A stretch of 64,000 nt of DNA, taken from positions 8,138 to 72,137 of the forward strand of contig DASZQG010000049.1 of assembly GCA_035550075.1 (NCBI GenBank), given 5' to 3'. Both the position numbers and the translations under genes were made by a program. Below are positions 33,729 to 42,489 of this stretch, piece after piece. Under the pieces are notes generated by a model. The model was not told where the DNA came from. It saw only the letters and a list, made by a program, of their open reading frames with translations, and did no database searches. Within the stretch, counting starts at the first letter, position 1. Each line of letters starts with the position of its first letter. The DNA comes from AWTP1-13 sp035550075 (GTDB lineage: Bacteria; Pseudomonadota; Alphaproteobacteria; Rhizobiales; Hyphomicrobiaceae).

Positions 33729-34112
33729 TCAGGATGCGGGCCGCTCCTCGATGGCGTCGACGCGGGAGGGATAGAACGCCACGTGGCCCTTGATCTGCGC
33801 GACGGCCGGATAGGGGTCCTCGTAGGTCCACACCGCGTTGACTGAGCGCTGCCCGCCGGCGGGAATGCTGTAGTAGCTGCAATCGCCCTTGTAGGGGCAA
33901 TAGGTTTTGTGCGCGGTGGGCTCCAGCAGTCCCATGTCCACATCCTCGCGTGGAATGTACTGCACGGGCTTGTAACCGGCCTCGCGCAGCGTCAGCGCCG
34001 CGCGCGTGTCGGCCACCACCCGGCCCGCGACGGTGACGACCACGCGGGCAGGGTTGTGCGCGATGGTGATGGGATGATCGGGGCCGGGCAGTTTCATTTC
34101 CGGTGCGGACAT
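33729..34112 (-). CDS. DUF427 protein
   Basis: This is a 127-residue protein with one DUF427 domain. Hallmarks are RVVVTVAGRVVADTRAALTLREAG (split), YIPREDVD, TYCPYKGDCSYY, and the closing YEDPYPAVAQIKGHVAFYPSRVD. The family is widespread and uncharacterised, with a conserved CPYKG motif that may be an active site. It is monocistronic here. Confidence 0.95.
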   Translation of the reverse strand: MSAPEMKLPGPDHPITIAHNPARVVVTVAGRVVADTRAALTLREAGYKPVQYIPREDVDMGLLEPTAHKTYCPYKGDCSYYSIPAGGQRSVNAVWTYEDPYPAVAQIKGHVAFYPSRVDAIEERPAS

Positions 34113-34435
34113 GGGTTCACGCGCTCTCTCGCTGACAGGTCAGCTCGCGGCTCGATTTCGGCCGCCATAGCGCGGGGCACGCCGACCCGCAAGCGGGTAC
34201 ATCGAAGGGTGGGTCAGACGGAGCGGCCCGCGCTCCGTGGCTTTCTGCCGCCAGTGCGCACGCGCGCCGGCTTTGGCTCTGCCATTCCTTCAGGATCACG
34301 CAATCGGGAGCGGGCCGCCGACGCACGCGGCATCACAGCGCTGCACGTACTCGGCGAGGCCGCGCCCGAGTCCCTTCAGCTCCTTGAGCTTCCCAGGCTG
34401 GCGCCATCCGGCCCTTCGCGGTAGAGGGTGACGCA
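34113..34435. other. Intergenic region between divergent DUF427 and DUF4336 genes
   Basis: I see no supported gene in these 323 bp. The stretch presumably holds the two promoters. No clear palindrome or terminator was recognised. Confidence 0.4.
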
Positions 34436-35158
34436 ATGCTCGACCGCGTGCACGAGTCGCTTTGGGTCGCCGAAGGAGGAAATGTCAGCTTCATTGGCAT
34501 TCCCTATCCGACGCGGTCCGTCATCGCTCGCTTTGCCAACGGCGACTTGTGGGTCTGGTCGCCCGTCAAGCTGACCGCGGCGCTGCGCAGCGAAGTCGAC
34601 CGCCTGGGCTCGGTGCGTCACCTCGTGAGCCCCAACAAGCTCCATCACCTCTATCTGCAGGACTGGAAGGCGGCCTATCCCGACGCGTTGCTGTGGGGGC
34701 CGCAATCAACGATCAAAAAGCGTCCCGACCTGCGTTTCCGCGAAGCGCTCAAGGATAGCCCGCCGCCCGAATGGGGCCACGACATCGACCAGGCCTGGTT
34801 CCGCGGCTCGTTTGCCATGGACGAGATCGTGTTCCTTCACCGCCCGTCGGCCACTGCAATCGTCGCCGATCTGATCCAGACCTTCAGCGATCGCTTTCTC
34901 CGCGAGCACTGGGGCTTTTGGCGCTTCCTGGCGCGGCTGGATGGTCTCACCGAGGAGCAGGCCTGCGCGCCGCTGGAGTGGCGGCTGTCGTTCATCAACC
35001 GGGCACCGGCGCGCCGGGCCCGCGACAAGGTATTGGGCTGGAACTGCCAGCGCGTCATCGTGGCTCACGGCGAGCGGCCGCGCGGCAACGGCAATGCCGT
35101 TCTCGCGCAGTCCTTTCGCTGGCTTGGTCCCAATCGGCGCCCGGACGAGGCGGCGTGA
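34436..35158 (+). CDS. DUF4336 protein (MBL-like fold)
   Basis: The protein has 240 residues and matches DUF4336: the start HESLWVAEGGNVSFIGIPYP, RSVIARFANGDLWVWSPV, and HLVSPNKLHHLYLQDWKAAYP (split). These proteins resemble metallo-beta-lactamase folds with altered metal ligands (here NKLHHLYL). It may be a membrane-associated hydrolase; function unknown. It ends about 190 nt before a MAPEG gene in the same direction. Confidence 0.88.
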   Translation: MLDRVHESLWVAEGGNVSFIGIPYPTRSVIARFANGDLWVWSPVKLTAALRSEVDRLGSVRHLVSPNKLHHLYLQDWKAAYPDALLWGPQSTIKKRPDLRFREALKDSPPPEWGHDIDQAWFRGSFAMDEIVFLHRPSATAIVADLIQTFSDRFLREHWGFWRFLARLDGLTEEQACAPLEWRLSFINRAPARRARDKVLGWNCQRVIVAHGERPRGNGNAVLAQSFRWLGPNRRPDEAA

Positions 35159-35350
35159 ACGCCCCCTGCAGCGTCGGTCGGGAAACCGGCACCCGGAGGG
35201 CTGCGGAGCAGAAAAAGGTGGACGCAACGCGGGCCGCCGACTTGTTCGCGCGCAGGACCTGACGCTGGCGCGCCGGCTTTTTGCCAGTGGCACGTTCCCG
35301 ATTGGGCAACCCCGATCAGGGAGTGCCACCGATCCAGGGAGAGCAAAGAC

Positions 35351-35764
35351 ATGGAAGACTACACGCTCAGTATCGTCGGGGTGCTCGCACTCTGCCTGCT
35401 GTCGATCCTTTTGGCGGTCTATTCCGGATCGTCCAAGGGCCGTGCCCAGGCGCTCTCGGGCCCGGTATTTCCGGCCAACGATGACAACCTGCTCTATCGG
35501 ATCGACCGGGCGCACATGAACTCGGTGGAGGCGTTAGCACCTTTTGTGGTGCCCGCCGTGCTTGCGATGATCGTGGGTGTGGGACCGGCAACGCTGGCGG
35601 TGCTGGTATGGCTCCATCTCGCGATACGGCTGGCTCACCTGGCCATCTATCTGCGCGGTGGCAATGCAGCCAAGGGTGGCAGCGTCAGGACCATCCTCTT
35701 TGTCTCGGGGGCGCTGGTCACCGTGATCCTTATCGTGCTGACCGGCTGGACGGCGCTCTCCTGA
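35351..35764 (+). CDS. MAPEG-family membrane protein (1)
   Basis: The protein has 137 residues with four membrane helices and the MAPEG core around RIDRAHMNSVEALAPFVV, RLAHLAIYLRG and the last helix. The family includes glutathione-dependent membrane enzymes and eicosanoid synthases. In bacteria, glutathione transferase or peroxidase activity is typical but not shown here. GGGAG lies 12 nt before the ATG. Its 3' end overlaps the convergent LysR gene by 35 nt. Confidence 0.9.
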   Translation: MEDYTLSIVGVLALCLLSILLAVYSGSSKGRAQALSGPVFPANDDNLLYRIDRAHMNSVEALAPFVVPAVLAMIVGVGPATLAVLVWLHLAIRLAHLAIYLRGGNAAKGGSVRTILFVSGALVTVILIVLTGWTALS

Positions 35765-36692
35765 GGAGGTCAGCTCGAGCAGGCGTTGTGGACACATCAT
35801 CTACGAGCCACTCATAGAATGCTGCTACCTCCCGCCGTCGGAGCGACTGGGGCGCCGCGACCACATAATAAGCCCAGCGGATCGGCCACCGCCGTTCCGG
35901 GAACAGCTCGCAAAGGCGGCGGGTTGCGATCTCGTTGGCGACGAGTGCCCGGCGCACGAGTGCAACGCCTTGGCCGGCGACTGCCGCCTGCACAACCGCG
36001 GACGTTGCATTGATCTTGAGCATCGGGCTATCGCCGCGCGATCCCGCTCCAACGTGTAGCAACCAATCCTGCCAGCTTGGGAAACCGCCACCTCGATGTG
36101 GCGTTGCATCTTCGATCAATGTCTGACCGGAAAGCCACTGCGCCATATCCATACCCTGCGGCCGCAATATCAGGGGGCTCGCCACCGCAATCACGTCCTC
36201 GTCCATGAGCTTTGTTGCGCGAACGCCCTTCCATTCACCAAGCCCGCAGCGCACGCCGATGTCGGCTTCGCCTTTTGTCAGGTCGAGCAATCGGTCGGAC
36301 ACATCCAGGCGCACATCGATACCGCGATGGCGGCGGTTGAAACGCTCAAGGCGAAAGATGAGCCAATTTGCGACGAGCACCTGAGAGGCGGTCACGAGAA
36401 CCGCAGCCCTCCCCTTGGGACCCCTCAATCGCTTTAGCCCCTCCTCCAGCGCGTCCAAGCCGAGCGTGATGTCTTCGAGCGCAGTGCGCACTTCCTCGGT
36501 TACAGCCAGCCTTTCCTTGCCTGAGCGTGAGCGGCGGAAAACAGGACGACCGACCCAGTCCTCGAGCGAGCGTACTAACTGTCCAACTGCGGTAGCCGTC
36601 ACCCCTAGCTCAGCAGCAGCGCCGGTAAACGATCCGTGCCGGGCGGCAGCCTCAAAGGCCTGAAGCGAGCGCAGACGCGATAGCGATCTCAC
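35730..36692 (-). CDS. LysR-family regulator (GcvA-like)
   Basis: The protein has about 320 residues. The N-terminal helix-turn-helix is LQAFEAAARHGSFTGAAAELG then TATAVGQLVRSLEDWVG. The substrate-binding domain carries DIGVRCGLGEW and VVQAAVAGQGVALVRR. The GTG at 36692 is the likely start; a TTG at 36704 is the next in-frame alternative upstream. It diverges from an SDR gene with a 110-bp gap. By the usual LysR pattern it should control the SDR-cupin operon. The 3' end overlaps MAPEG(1). Confidence 0.92.
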   Translation of the reverse strand: MRSLSRLRSLQAFEAAARHGSFTGAAAELGVTATAVGQLVRSLEDWVGRPVFRRSRSGKERLAVTEEVRTALEDITLGLDALEEGLKRLRGPKGRAAVLVTASQVLVANWLIFRLERFNRRHRGIDVRLDVSDRLLDLTKGEADIGVRCGLGEWKGVRATKLMDEDVIAVASPLILRPQGMDMAQWLSGQTLIEDATPHRGGGFPSWQDWLLHVGAGSRGDSPMLKINATSAVVQAAVAGQGVALVRRALVANEIATRRLCELFPERRWPIRWAYYVVAAPQSLRRREVAAFYEWLVDDVSTTPARADLLRRAPSSRSAR

Positions 36693-36806
36693 GTCACCCC
36701 CCAAAGAGCAAACTCAACGCAGTTTTTCTTCGTCGTCGCCTCTTTTCTTACACCTCGCGCAAACGAAGTGAAAGGTCGATTGTGACGCTGCTCAAGGGAG
36801 TCAAGG

Positions 36807-37553
36807 ATGTATCTAAGTGGCCGTACAGCGCTCGTTACGGGAGGGTCGAGCGGGATAGGATTCGCCACCGCCAAGCTGTTCGGGGAGCATGGCGCTCGGG
36901 TTGCAATCACCGGCCTCGACGAAGAAAAACTTGAGAAGGCGCGGGCGCAAATAGGACCTCAAGCGCTCGCGCTCCGCGCCGATGTGCGCGCGCTCGTTGA
37001 TCTCGCCGTGATGCGTGATGCGCTGGACCGTACGTTCGGTCACCTCGATGTCCTCTTCGCAAACGCCGGCGTCGCCTTTAGCACGCCGATCGAGAACACA
37101 GATGAAGCGCGCTACGACGCGCTCATGGACGTGAACATCAAAGGCGTATTCTTCACGGTGCAGGCGGCATTGCCACTGATGAGGCCGGGCGCGGTCATCA
37201 TCCTCAACACGTCATGGCTGAACCAGGTCGGCACCTCAGGACTGTCGCTTCTCTCGGCCTCCAAGGCTGCTGTGCGCTCCTTCGCGCGCACGTTATCCGC
37301 GGAACTCCTGCCGCGCGGAATACGGGTCAACGCAGTAAGCCCGGGAGCAATCGACACTCCGATCCGCATGCGCGGCGCAGCCACTGCGGAGGAGGTGCGC
37401 GCGGCGAACGAAAAACTGGCCGAGCGAATTCCGCTCAAGCGCCTGGGCGAGCCCGAAGACATTGCCCAGGCGGCACTTTACCTAGCGAGCGATCTGTCTC
37501 GGTACGTTGTCGGCGCCGAGATCGTGGTCGACGGCGGATTTTCGGAGCTATGA
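36807..37553 (+). CDS. Short-chain dehydrogenase/reductase, catalytic Tyr replaced by Leu
   Basis: The protein has 248 residues of the classical SDR fold. The cofactor motif TGGSSGIGFATAK and FANAG are present. The catalytic Ser region is ILNTSWLNQVGTSG. The YxxxK site, however, reads LLSASKAAV, so the expected Tyr is Leu while the Lys remains. The C-terminal GGFSEL end is normal. It may be a binding protein or an enzyme with altered chemistry, or the change could be a sequence error; CTC is unambiguous in this sequence. AAGGGAG precedes the ATG. Its TGA overlaps the cupin ATG. Confidence 0.93.
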   Translation: MYLSGRTALVTGGSSGIGFATAKLFGEHGARVAITGLDEEKLEKARAQIGPQALALRADVRALVDLAVMRDALDRTFGHLDVLFANAGVAFSTPIENTDEARYDALMDVNIKGVFFTVQAALPLMRPGAVIILNTSWLNQVGTSGLSLLSASKAAVRSFARTLSAELLPRGIRVNAVSPGAIDTPIRMRGAATAEEVRAANEKLAERIPLKRLGEPEDIAQAALYLASDLSRYVVGAEIVVDGGFSEL

Positions 37554-38203
37554 CCATGAACCTCCATGCAGACCTATCGATTCCCGCGCTTGTCCATGCC
37601 GGCCGCCAGTCTTGGGTGCAGAGCCCGGCTGCCGGCGTCGAGCGGCGCTTGCTGTACCGCGTGGGCGGCGAGGAAGCGATCGCAACCTCGATCGTGCGCT
37701 ACGCGGCCGGCTCTTCGTTCCCGCCGCACGTCCACCCCGGTGGCGAGGAGTTTCTCGTGCTCGACGGAGTCTTCGAGGACGAGCACGGGCGCTATCCCGC
37801 TAACAGCTATGTTCGCAACCCGCCGGGATCAGCGCACGCGCCACGCTCAAGCACAGGCTGCATTATCTTCGTACGGCTTCGGCAGTTCCGCATGGACGAC
37901 AAGCGTCAAGTCGTCGACTTGCCGCCACCGCACCGCCGCGATCGTTCACTTTTCATGCCGCGACAGCTGTTCAACGGCCTAGATGAGCATGTCGCAATCA
38001 TCCGCTGGGAGCCGCACGCCACGATCGAGTTCGGAGCACACGGTGGGCTGGAGCTGCTGATACTTGAAGGGGAGCTTTCGGCCTGCGGCAGCGACCTCGA
38101 ATATTGGAGCTGGCTGCGCTTGCCAGCCGGTACGCCGCTGATGGGTGTCGTTGGAGGCACCGGTTGTGTGGCGTGGGTCAGAACCGCCTCGCCTTGGCCC
38201 TGA
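37550..38203 (+). CDS. Bicupin ChrR-like protein
   Basis: The protein has 217 residues with two cupin barrels. The first has FPPHVHPGGEEFLVLDGVFEDE and NPPGSAH, with metal ligands His, His, Glu and His. The second (about 125-215) has weaker ligands (ATIEFGAHGGLELLILEGEL). This matches the cupin part of ChrR-type anti-sigma factors and related zinc cupins. Here there is no N-terminal ASD domain, so anti-sigma activity is unlikely. The start ATG at 37550 overlaps the SDR stop (ATGA), so the two are coupled. Confidence 0.88.
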   Translation: MTMNLHADLSIPALVHAGRQSWVQSPAAGVERRLLYRVGGEEAIATSIVRYAAGSSFPPHVHPGGEEFLVLDGVFEDEHGRYPANSYVRNPPGSAHAPRSSTGCIIFVRLRQFRMDDKRQVVDLPPPHRRDRSLFMPRQLFNGLDEHVAIIRWEPHATIEFGAHGGLELLILEGELSACGSDLEYWSWLRLPAGTPLMGVVGGTGCVAWVRTASPWP

Positions 38204-38267
38204 ATCGCCGCACCGAAACTGCGTTGCACAAAGCCTCAGCGTACCATCCGATCACGATGAAGAACCC

Positions 38268-38660
38268 ATGAACGACTTGCAATGGCTCGCCGCCACAATT
38301 CTCCTGACGCTGCTCAGCGCCTTTCCTTACATTATTAAGCGGATCCTTACGATCGGGCTGCCGCGCACGCTGGGCAACCCGGGTGCCGGTGACAATGCCG
38401 AGATGGCTCCGTGGGCGCAGCGCGCCAAGCTTGCGCACGCCAATGCGGTCGAGAACCTGATTCTTTTCGCGCCTGCTTTGATCGCCGCGCACCTTCACAA
38501 TCCAAAAGCGGCGACCCTTGCGACTGCTGCACAAGTCTACTTCTTCGCAAGGCTCACACACTACGTCGTCTACGGAGCCGGCGTGCCCATCGTTCGCACG
38601 CTGGCCTACTTGGTGGGTATCGGCGCGACAGTGGTGGTTCTGGCAACCCTGATGGCGTGA
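38268..38660 (+). CDS. MAPEG-family membrane protein (2)
   Basis: The protein has 130 residues with four hydrophobic helices. The MAPEG/DUF-type pattern is RAKLAHANAVENLILFAPALIA followed by QVYFFARLTHYVVYGAGVP. It lies 64 nt after the cupin gene and before an MFS transporter, all in the same direction. It is only distantly similar to MAPEG(1) three kb upstream. It may act on glutathione conjugates or peroxides. Confidence 0.9.
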   Translation: MNDLQWLAATILLTLLSAFPYIIKRILTIGLPRTLGNPGAGDNAEMAPWAQRAKLAHANAVENLILFAPALIAAHLHNPKAATLATAAQVYFFARLTHYVVYGAGVPIVRTLAYLVGIGATVVVLATLMA

Positions 38661-38766
38661 GTAGCGCAGCTCCTGTCTCGATGACCACTGGAGCACACAG
38701 CCTCTTGAGGGGGGCGGTGAGGTGACGTGTCAGCACATCAGGTTCTCTGCGAAAGGACAGCCGACA

Positions 38767-40026
38767 ATGGGTAAAGAGTTGCGCTTCGCTCCCTCGCATC
38801 GTTGGCGAGTCCTCAGCATCGGCGTTGCGGCAAACGGCGCAGTCGCTGCCGCCTTTGTGGGCATACCGGCGGCGGCGGTATTCGTTCGTTGCGGCTATCA
38901 GATCGACAATGCCACTTTCGGCTGGGTCATTGGCGCGATGGGCCTCGGGTTGGCAGTCAGCGAATTGCCCTGGGGCTTTGCTACGGACTGGCTGGGCGAC
39001 CGCAAGGTGCTGCTGACTGGCCTTAGCCTGACAGGTGTCGTGCTCACGTTGATGGTCTCGTTTGTCTCACCGACGCCGACGCATGTGCCAACAGCGACGC
39101 TTCTCGCTTTAGGCCTTCTGTTCGTGGGCGGCATCGGCGGAAGCGTCAATGGTTCGAGTGGTCGCGCAGTGATGGCCTGGTTTCAAGAGGGCGAACGCGG
39201 TCTTGCCATGAGCGTGCGCCAGATGTCGGTGCCAGCCGGCGGCGCACTCGGGGCGCTCATTCTTCCGACGACTGCAGAACATCTCGGATTCGGTGCGGTG
39301 TACGGTATTCTTGCTGTTTTCTGTTTTGTCACAGCATCTTTCACCTGGGCATGGCTGCACGAGCCGCCTATACAGATGGCGGCCCCGTCCACTCAAGCTG
39401 CAATGCAGCCATCCGCCCCCAGCCCGCTGGCCAATGGCCAAATCTGGCGCACGGTGTGCGGTCTGGGGGCGCTCTGTGTTCCGCAAGTCATCGTCGTAAC
39501 TTTTGCCGCAATCTTTCTGAATGACGTTGCACATCTGAGCACCGCCGCGATCAGCGCCAGCATCGTCACCTTTCAGATCGGCGCCGCCTTCACGCGCGTC
39601 TGGAGCGGCTACTTCACGGACCGGCACAAGAACCGAAGACCCTTCCTCAAGGCATGTGCCCTGCTCACAATGGCGATATTTGGATCGGTCGGCCTCCTGG
39701 TCGTGCTGGCCTCGATGATGCCCGGTTATGGGAGCATAGCGATGACCGCTGCGGTATCGCTTGTCATTGTTGGCGGCACCGCCGCTTCGACATGGCATGG
39801 GATCGCCTACACCGAATTGGCAGCCATCGCCGGCTTGGAGCATGTCGGGACGGCGCTCGGCCTCGGGAACACTTTTGCCTTTAGCACCTACTTCCTGACA
39901 CCACTTGCAACACCTTTCATCCTTGATGCTTTGGCCTGGCAGGGGGTGTGGTTCGCGGCAGCCGCCGCGGCTTATCTGGCGTTCGTCTTGTTTCCGAATC
40001 CTGCGTCCTCAGCCAAAGCGCTCTGA
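38767..40026 (+). CDS. MFS transporter
   Basis: The protein has 419 residues with about 12 hydrophobic helices. The conserved MFS loop between helices 2 and 3 reads GFATDWLGDRKVLL, and its counterpart after helix 8 reads GYFTDRHKNRRPFL. The fold and LPWGFATD context point to the oxalate/formate-type or aromatic-acid-type sub-groups; the substrate is unknown. AAAGGA precedes the ATG at 38767. It is the last gene before the guaA-type direct repeat at 40130. Confidence 0.92.
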   Translation: MGKELRFAPSHRWRVLSIGVAANGAVAAAFVGIPAAAVFVRCGYQIDNATFGWVIGAMGLGLAVSELPWGFATDWLGDRKVLLTGLSLTGVVLTLMVSFVSPTPTHVPTATLLALGLLFVGGIGGSVNGSSGRAVMAWFQEGERGLAMSVRQMSVPAGGALGALILPTTAEHLGFGAVYGILAVFCFVTASFTWAWLHEPPIQMAAPSTQAAMQPSAPSPLANGQIWRTVCGLGALCVPQVIVVTFAAIFLNDVAHLSTAAISASIVTFQIGAAFTRVWSGYFTDRHKNRRPFLKACALLTMAIFGSVGLLVVLASMMPGYGSIAMTAAVSLVIVGGTAASTWHGIAYTELAAIAGLEHVGTALGLGNTFAFSTYFLTPLATPFILDALAWQGVWFAAAAAAYLAFVLFPNPASSAKAL

Positions 40027-40129
40027 GACGTGGGCCATGTTGTGGTAGCGCCAGCCATTGGCAGCAATTGACGAACCAAGGTTCGCCAAGACACTAACTA
40101 AGTTGTCCTGCAGTATCCAACTTTCGCTT

Positions 40130-40147
40130 CCCTCACTCCCACTCGAT
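40130..40147. repeat. Left copy of the guaA 3'-end direct repeat (candidate attachment site)
   Basis: CCCTCACTCCCACTCGAT is identical over 18 bp and in the same orientation to 44084-44101, where it forms the last codons and stop of guaA. Read on the minus strand it even encodes the same TIEWE-stop. Sequence similarity ends right after it. This is what an integrating element leaves at its distal end. Confidence 0.85.
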
Positions 40148-40310
40148 TGTTTCGCGACAGCATACGTCTCTGATTTTCTGCAGTGTTTGAAATGCCTCCA
40201 AAAGAAACCACCGACATTTCCTCCGATGGCGTCCTGAAGATGTCGGGACGCAGGGCTTTGTCATCTGTAACTGGCGAGCCGTGGGCCTCCGGCGCGGGCC
40301 GAACATAGGG

Positions 40311-41069
40311 CTAGACAGGGCCTCCCACGCTTTCTGAAGGCGATTTGCGCTCCGGCAGCAAAAACAGGAGCCACGGCACGGTTGCGCAAAGGGCAATCCA
40401 GCCAAGCGCCAAGAGGGGAAACCTATCGCCGGCGTCGAGCACCTTAATCCCCGCTTGCACGACACCATGCACGAGGGCTGGCGCCAAGACCGATCCGCCA
40501 CTGCGTTCAAACAACCAGGCAAGAGGAAACGAGATCGACACCGCAAGCAGGAGCGAAGCCAGCGCGACGGCGAAATCCAACTGCAGCAGCAGCAATGCAT
40601 GCACCACAACGAAGGGTGCCGCAGCTAGCAACGCGGCATGCCAGAATGGACGCGTAGCGCGAAGACGGCGGAACACAAACCCGCGAAACACCACCTCCTC
40701 GGCGATTCCACCCTGCGCAAACATTCCCAGGGCGAGCCATGCTGCCCCCGGCAGCAGTTCAAGCCGCGCGCCGGTCGTCGCCGCGAATATCGGAAAGTAA
40801 GGGAGCAAAGCTGCCGACAGCGCCAGCGCCCACAGCAATGCCCGCCAGTTCGTCCAGCGCAATCCTAACGCCGGAACCGCTTCAGCTACACTCCGTCGCG
40901 ACAAGATGCATTCGCAGGCGACTGCCGCGACGAGCACGAGCGCACAGACGATCAGGCCGAATTCACCGCGCATGCTGCCAAACCCTGCCGCCGAGCGGTC
41001 GAGCAACAGCCACAGGACGAAAAAGCCGAGCAGCGTCGGCGCCAGATCACCTCTTGCCAACGCCCTCAT
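40311..41069 (-). CDS. CPBP-family intramembrane metalloprotease
   Basis: The protein has about 252 residues with seven or eight hydrophobic helices. CPBP (CAAX protease, Abi) motifs are GGIAEEVVFRGFVFRRLR and VHALLLLQ, with a late His-bearing helix (APALVHGVVQAG). These proteases cleave within membranes and are linked to bacteriocin immunity or self-protection in other bacteria; the role here is unknown. The ATG at 41069 was chosen because a longer frame would run into the hydrolase gene. It lies inside the guaA island. Confidence 0.88.
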   Translation of the reverse strand: MRALARGDLAPTLLGFFVLWLLLDRSAAGFGSMRGEFGLIVCALVLVAAVACECILSRRSVAEAVPALGLRWTNWRALLWALALSAALLPYFPIFAATTGARLELLPGAAWLALGMFAQGGIAEEVVFRGFVFRRLRATRPFWHAALLAAAPFVVVHALLLLQLDFAVALASLLLAVSISFPLAWLFERSGGSVLAPALVHGVVQAGIKVLDAGDRFPLLALGWIALCATVPWLLFLLPERKSPSESVGGPV

Positions 41070-41139
41070 AGGTCGATCACCGCATCCACCGCACGGCGCG
41101 GCGACATAGCCAGATCTGGCCCATAGCCGAAGCTTGGGG

Positions 41140-42348
41140 TTACTTGCGGTCCAGGCTCTCATAGACAGCTGCCAAGATGCGGCCTTGGCGTAGGGACTCG
41201 TAGGGGCCCTTGAGCCAGCGGTTCATCACGAAGCTCATCGACATGCGTTCGTCGAAGTCGACAAACCCGAGCGAGCCGCCCTGTCCACCCCACCACGCGA
41301 TGCGATGATCGCGCGGATAGGCCCAGAGCGGCGAGTCGAGCGCGAACGCCGCAGCGCCGAACTTGATCGGCGCGCCAAGCACCAGATCGACGCCATCGGA
41401 CATCTGTTCGAGGGCACGGAAGCGCCCTTTGTCGGAAAGCAGCCGCACGCCGCCTACACCGCCTGACGCCAGAACCTGATGGACCGTCGCCACAGAACGG
41501 GCGTTGCCGTGCCCGTTGGCGCCGCCGACTTCCGCGCGCCGCCACGCCTTTGTGTGCGACGTGTATGGCGTAAGTCGCGGATTCAAGCCGACCCGCTCAG
41601 CGATAGGGTTGTCGCTCGGCAGCCAATCGCGCCCACCCTGCACGAAGCTAGCGATGCGGTGATCGTGCTCTGGGCCGATGCCAATATGATAATCGGCGCC
41701 GAGCGGCCGCGCCACATGCGTGGCGAAGTACTGGCCCAACGTCACACCAGTGATGCGTTTGATCACGCCGCTCGCCAGGTGGCCGATACAGATGCCGTGA
41801 TAGCCGGACGCGGTTCCCGGCTCCCACCACGGCGCCTGGCGCGCCAGCAGATCGCATGCCTTGTCGTGATCATACACGTCTTCCCACGTCACATCCTCGG
41901 TCCACCCCGCAAGGCCTGACGTGTGGCTGAGGATGTGTTTGACGAGCACGCCTGACTTGCCGTTGCGTGCGAATTCCGGCCAATATTTCGCGACCGGCGC
42001 GTCGAAATCGAGTTCGCCGGAATCGGCCAGAACGAGCGCGGCCATCCCAGTCATGGTTTTGGTGATCGAGTGCGTCGTGATGATGGTGTCGCGCTCCCAT
42101 GGCCGCTCGTATTTGGCGTCGAAGTAGCCGCCCCAGAGATCTACCACTGGCTCGCCGTCGATGAACACGGCGACGGATGCGCCGATGTCGTCGCCGCTAT
42201 CGAGATTATATTGCAACGCCTGGCGCACAGGCTCGAACCGGTCCGGGCATATCCCCTTGATTTTGGCGTTCTCGATCACCGGCCACGTAGACGGCGCGGT
42301 GGAAATCGTCGGATTCCATTCAGTTTTCTGCGCCCTCAAGCCGAACAT
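41140..42348 (-). CDS. Serine hydrolase, beta-lactamase/class C family (EstB-like)
   Basis: The protein has 402 residues. The SxxK motif is HSITKTMTGM, the second motif is SGYHGICIGHL (Tyr-x-x), and the third is WWGGQGGSLGFV. The layout is that of class C beta-lactamase-like esterases such as EstB, not of true AmpC, and it has no signal peptide, so it is cytoplasmic. It probably hydrolyses esters or lactones. AAGGAGG precedes the ATG. It is divergent from the TetR gene, with a palindrome between them. Confidence 0.92.
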   Translation of the reverse strand: MFGLRAQKTEWNPTISTAPSTWPVIENAKIKGICPDRFEPVRQALQYNLDSGDDIGASVAVFIDGEPVVDLWGGYFDAKYERPWERDTIITTHSITKTMTGMAALVLADSGELDFDAPVAKYWPEFARNGKSGVLVKHILSHTSGLAGWTEDVTWEDVYDHDKACDLLARQAPWWEPGTASGYHGICIGHLASGVIKRITGVTLGQYFATHVARPLGADYHIGIGPEHDHRIASFVQGGRDWLPSDNPIAERVGLNPRLTPYTSHTKAWRRAEVGGANGHGNARSVATVHQVLASGGVGGVRLLSDKGRFRALEQMSDGVDLVLGAPIKFGAAAFALDSPLWAYPRDHRIAWWGGQGGSLGFVDFDERMSMSFVMNRWLKGPYESLRQGRILAAVYESLDRK

Positions 42349-42378
42349 GGCTGCCTCCTTTGTTAAAGCGCCATTAAC

Positions 42379-42436
42379 GTCTCTTTGGTGGCGCCATAAA
42401 GAGCCGCCATTGTCTCTTTGTCAAGCTCAAAGAGAC
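42379..42436. promoter_or_regulatory. Palindromic operator region between hydrolase and TetR genes
   Basis: Perfect 9-bp arms GTCTCTTTG (42412-42420) and CAAAGAGAC (42428-42436) are separated by 7 nt. A third copy of GTCTCTTTG stands at 42379-42387. The region lies in the 141-bp divergent promoter gap. It is the likely operator for the adjacent TetR protein, controlling both the hydrolase and itself. Confidence 0.75.
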
Positions 42437-42489
42437 GCTCTTGTATCTTTCTTTGGAAGCGCCTATTTCAGGTTCGAAGGCAGGAGATC

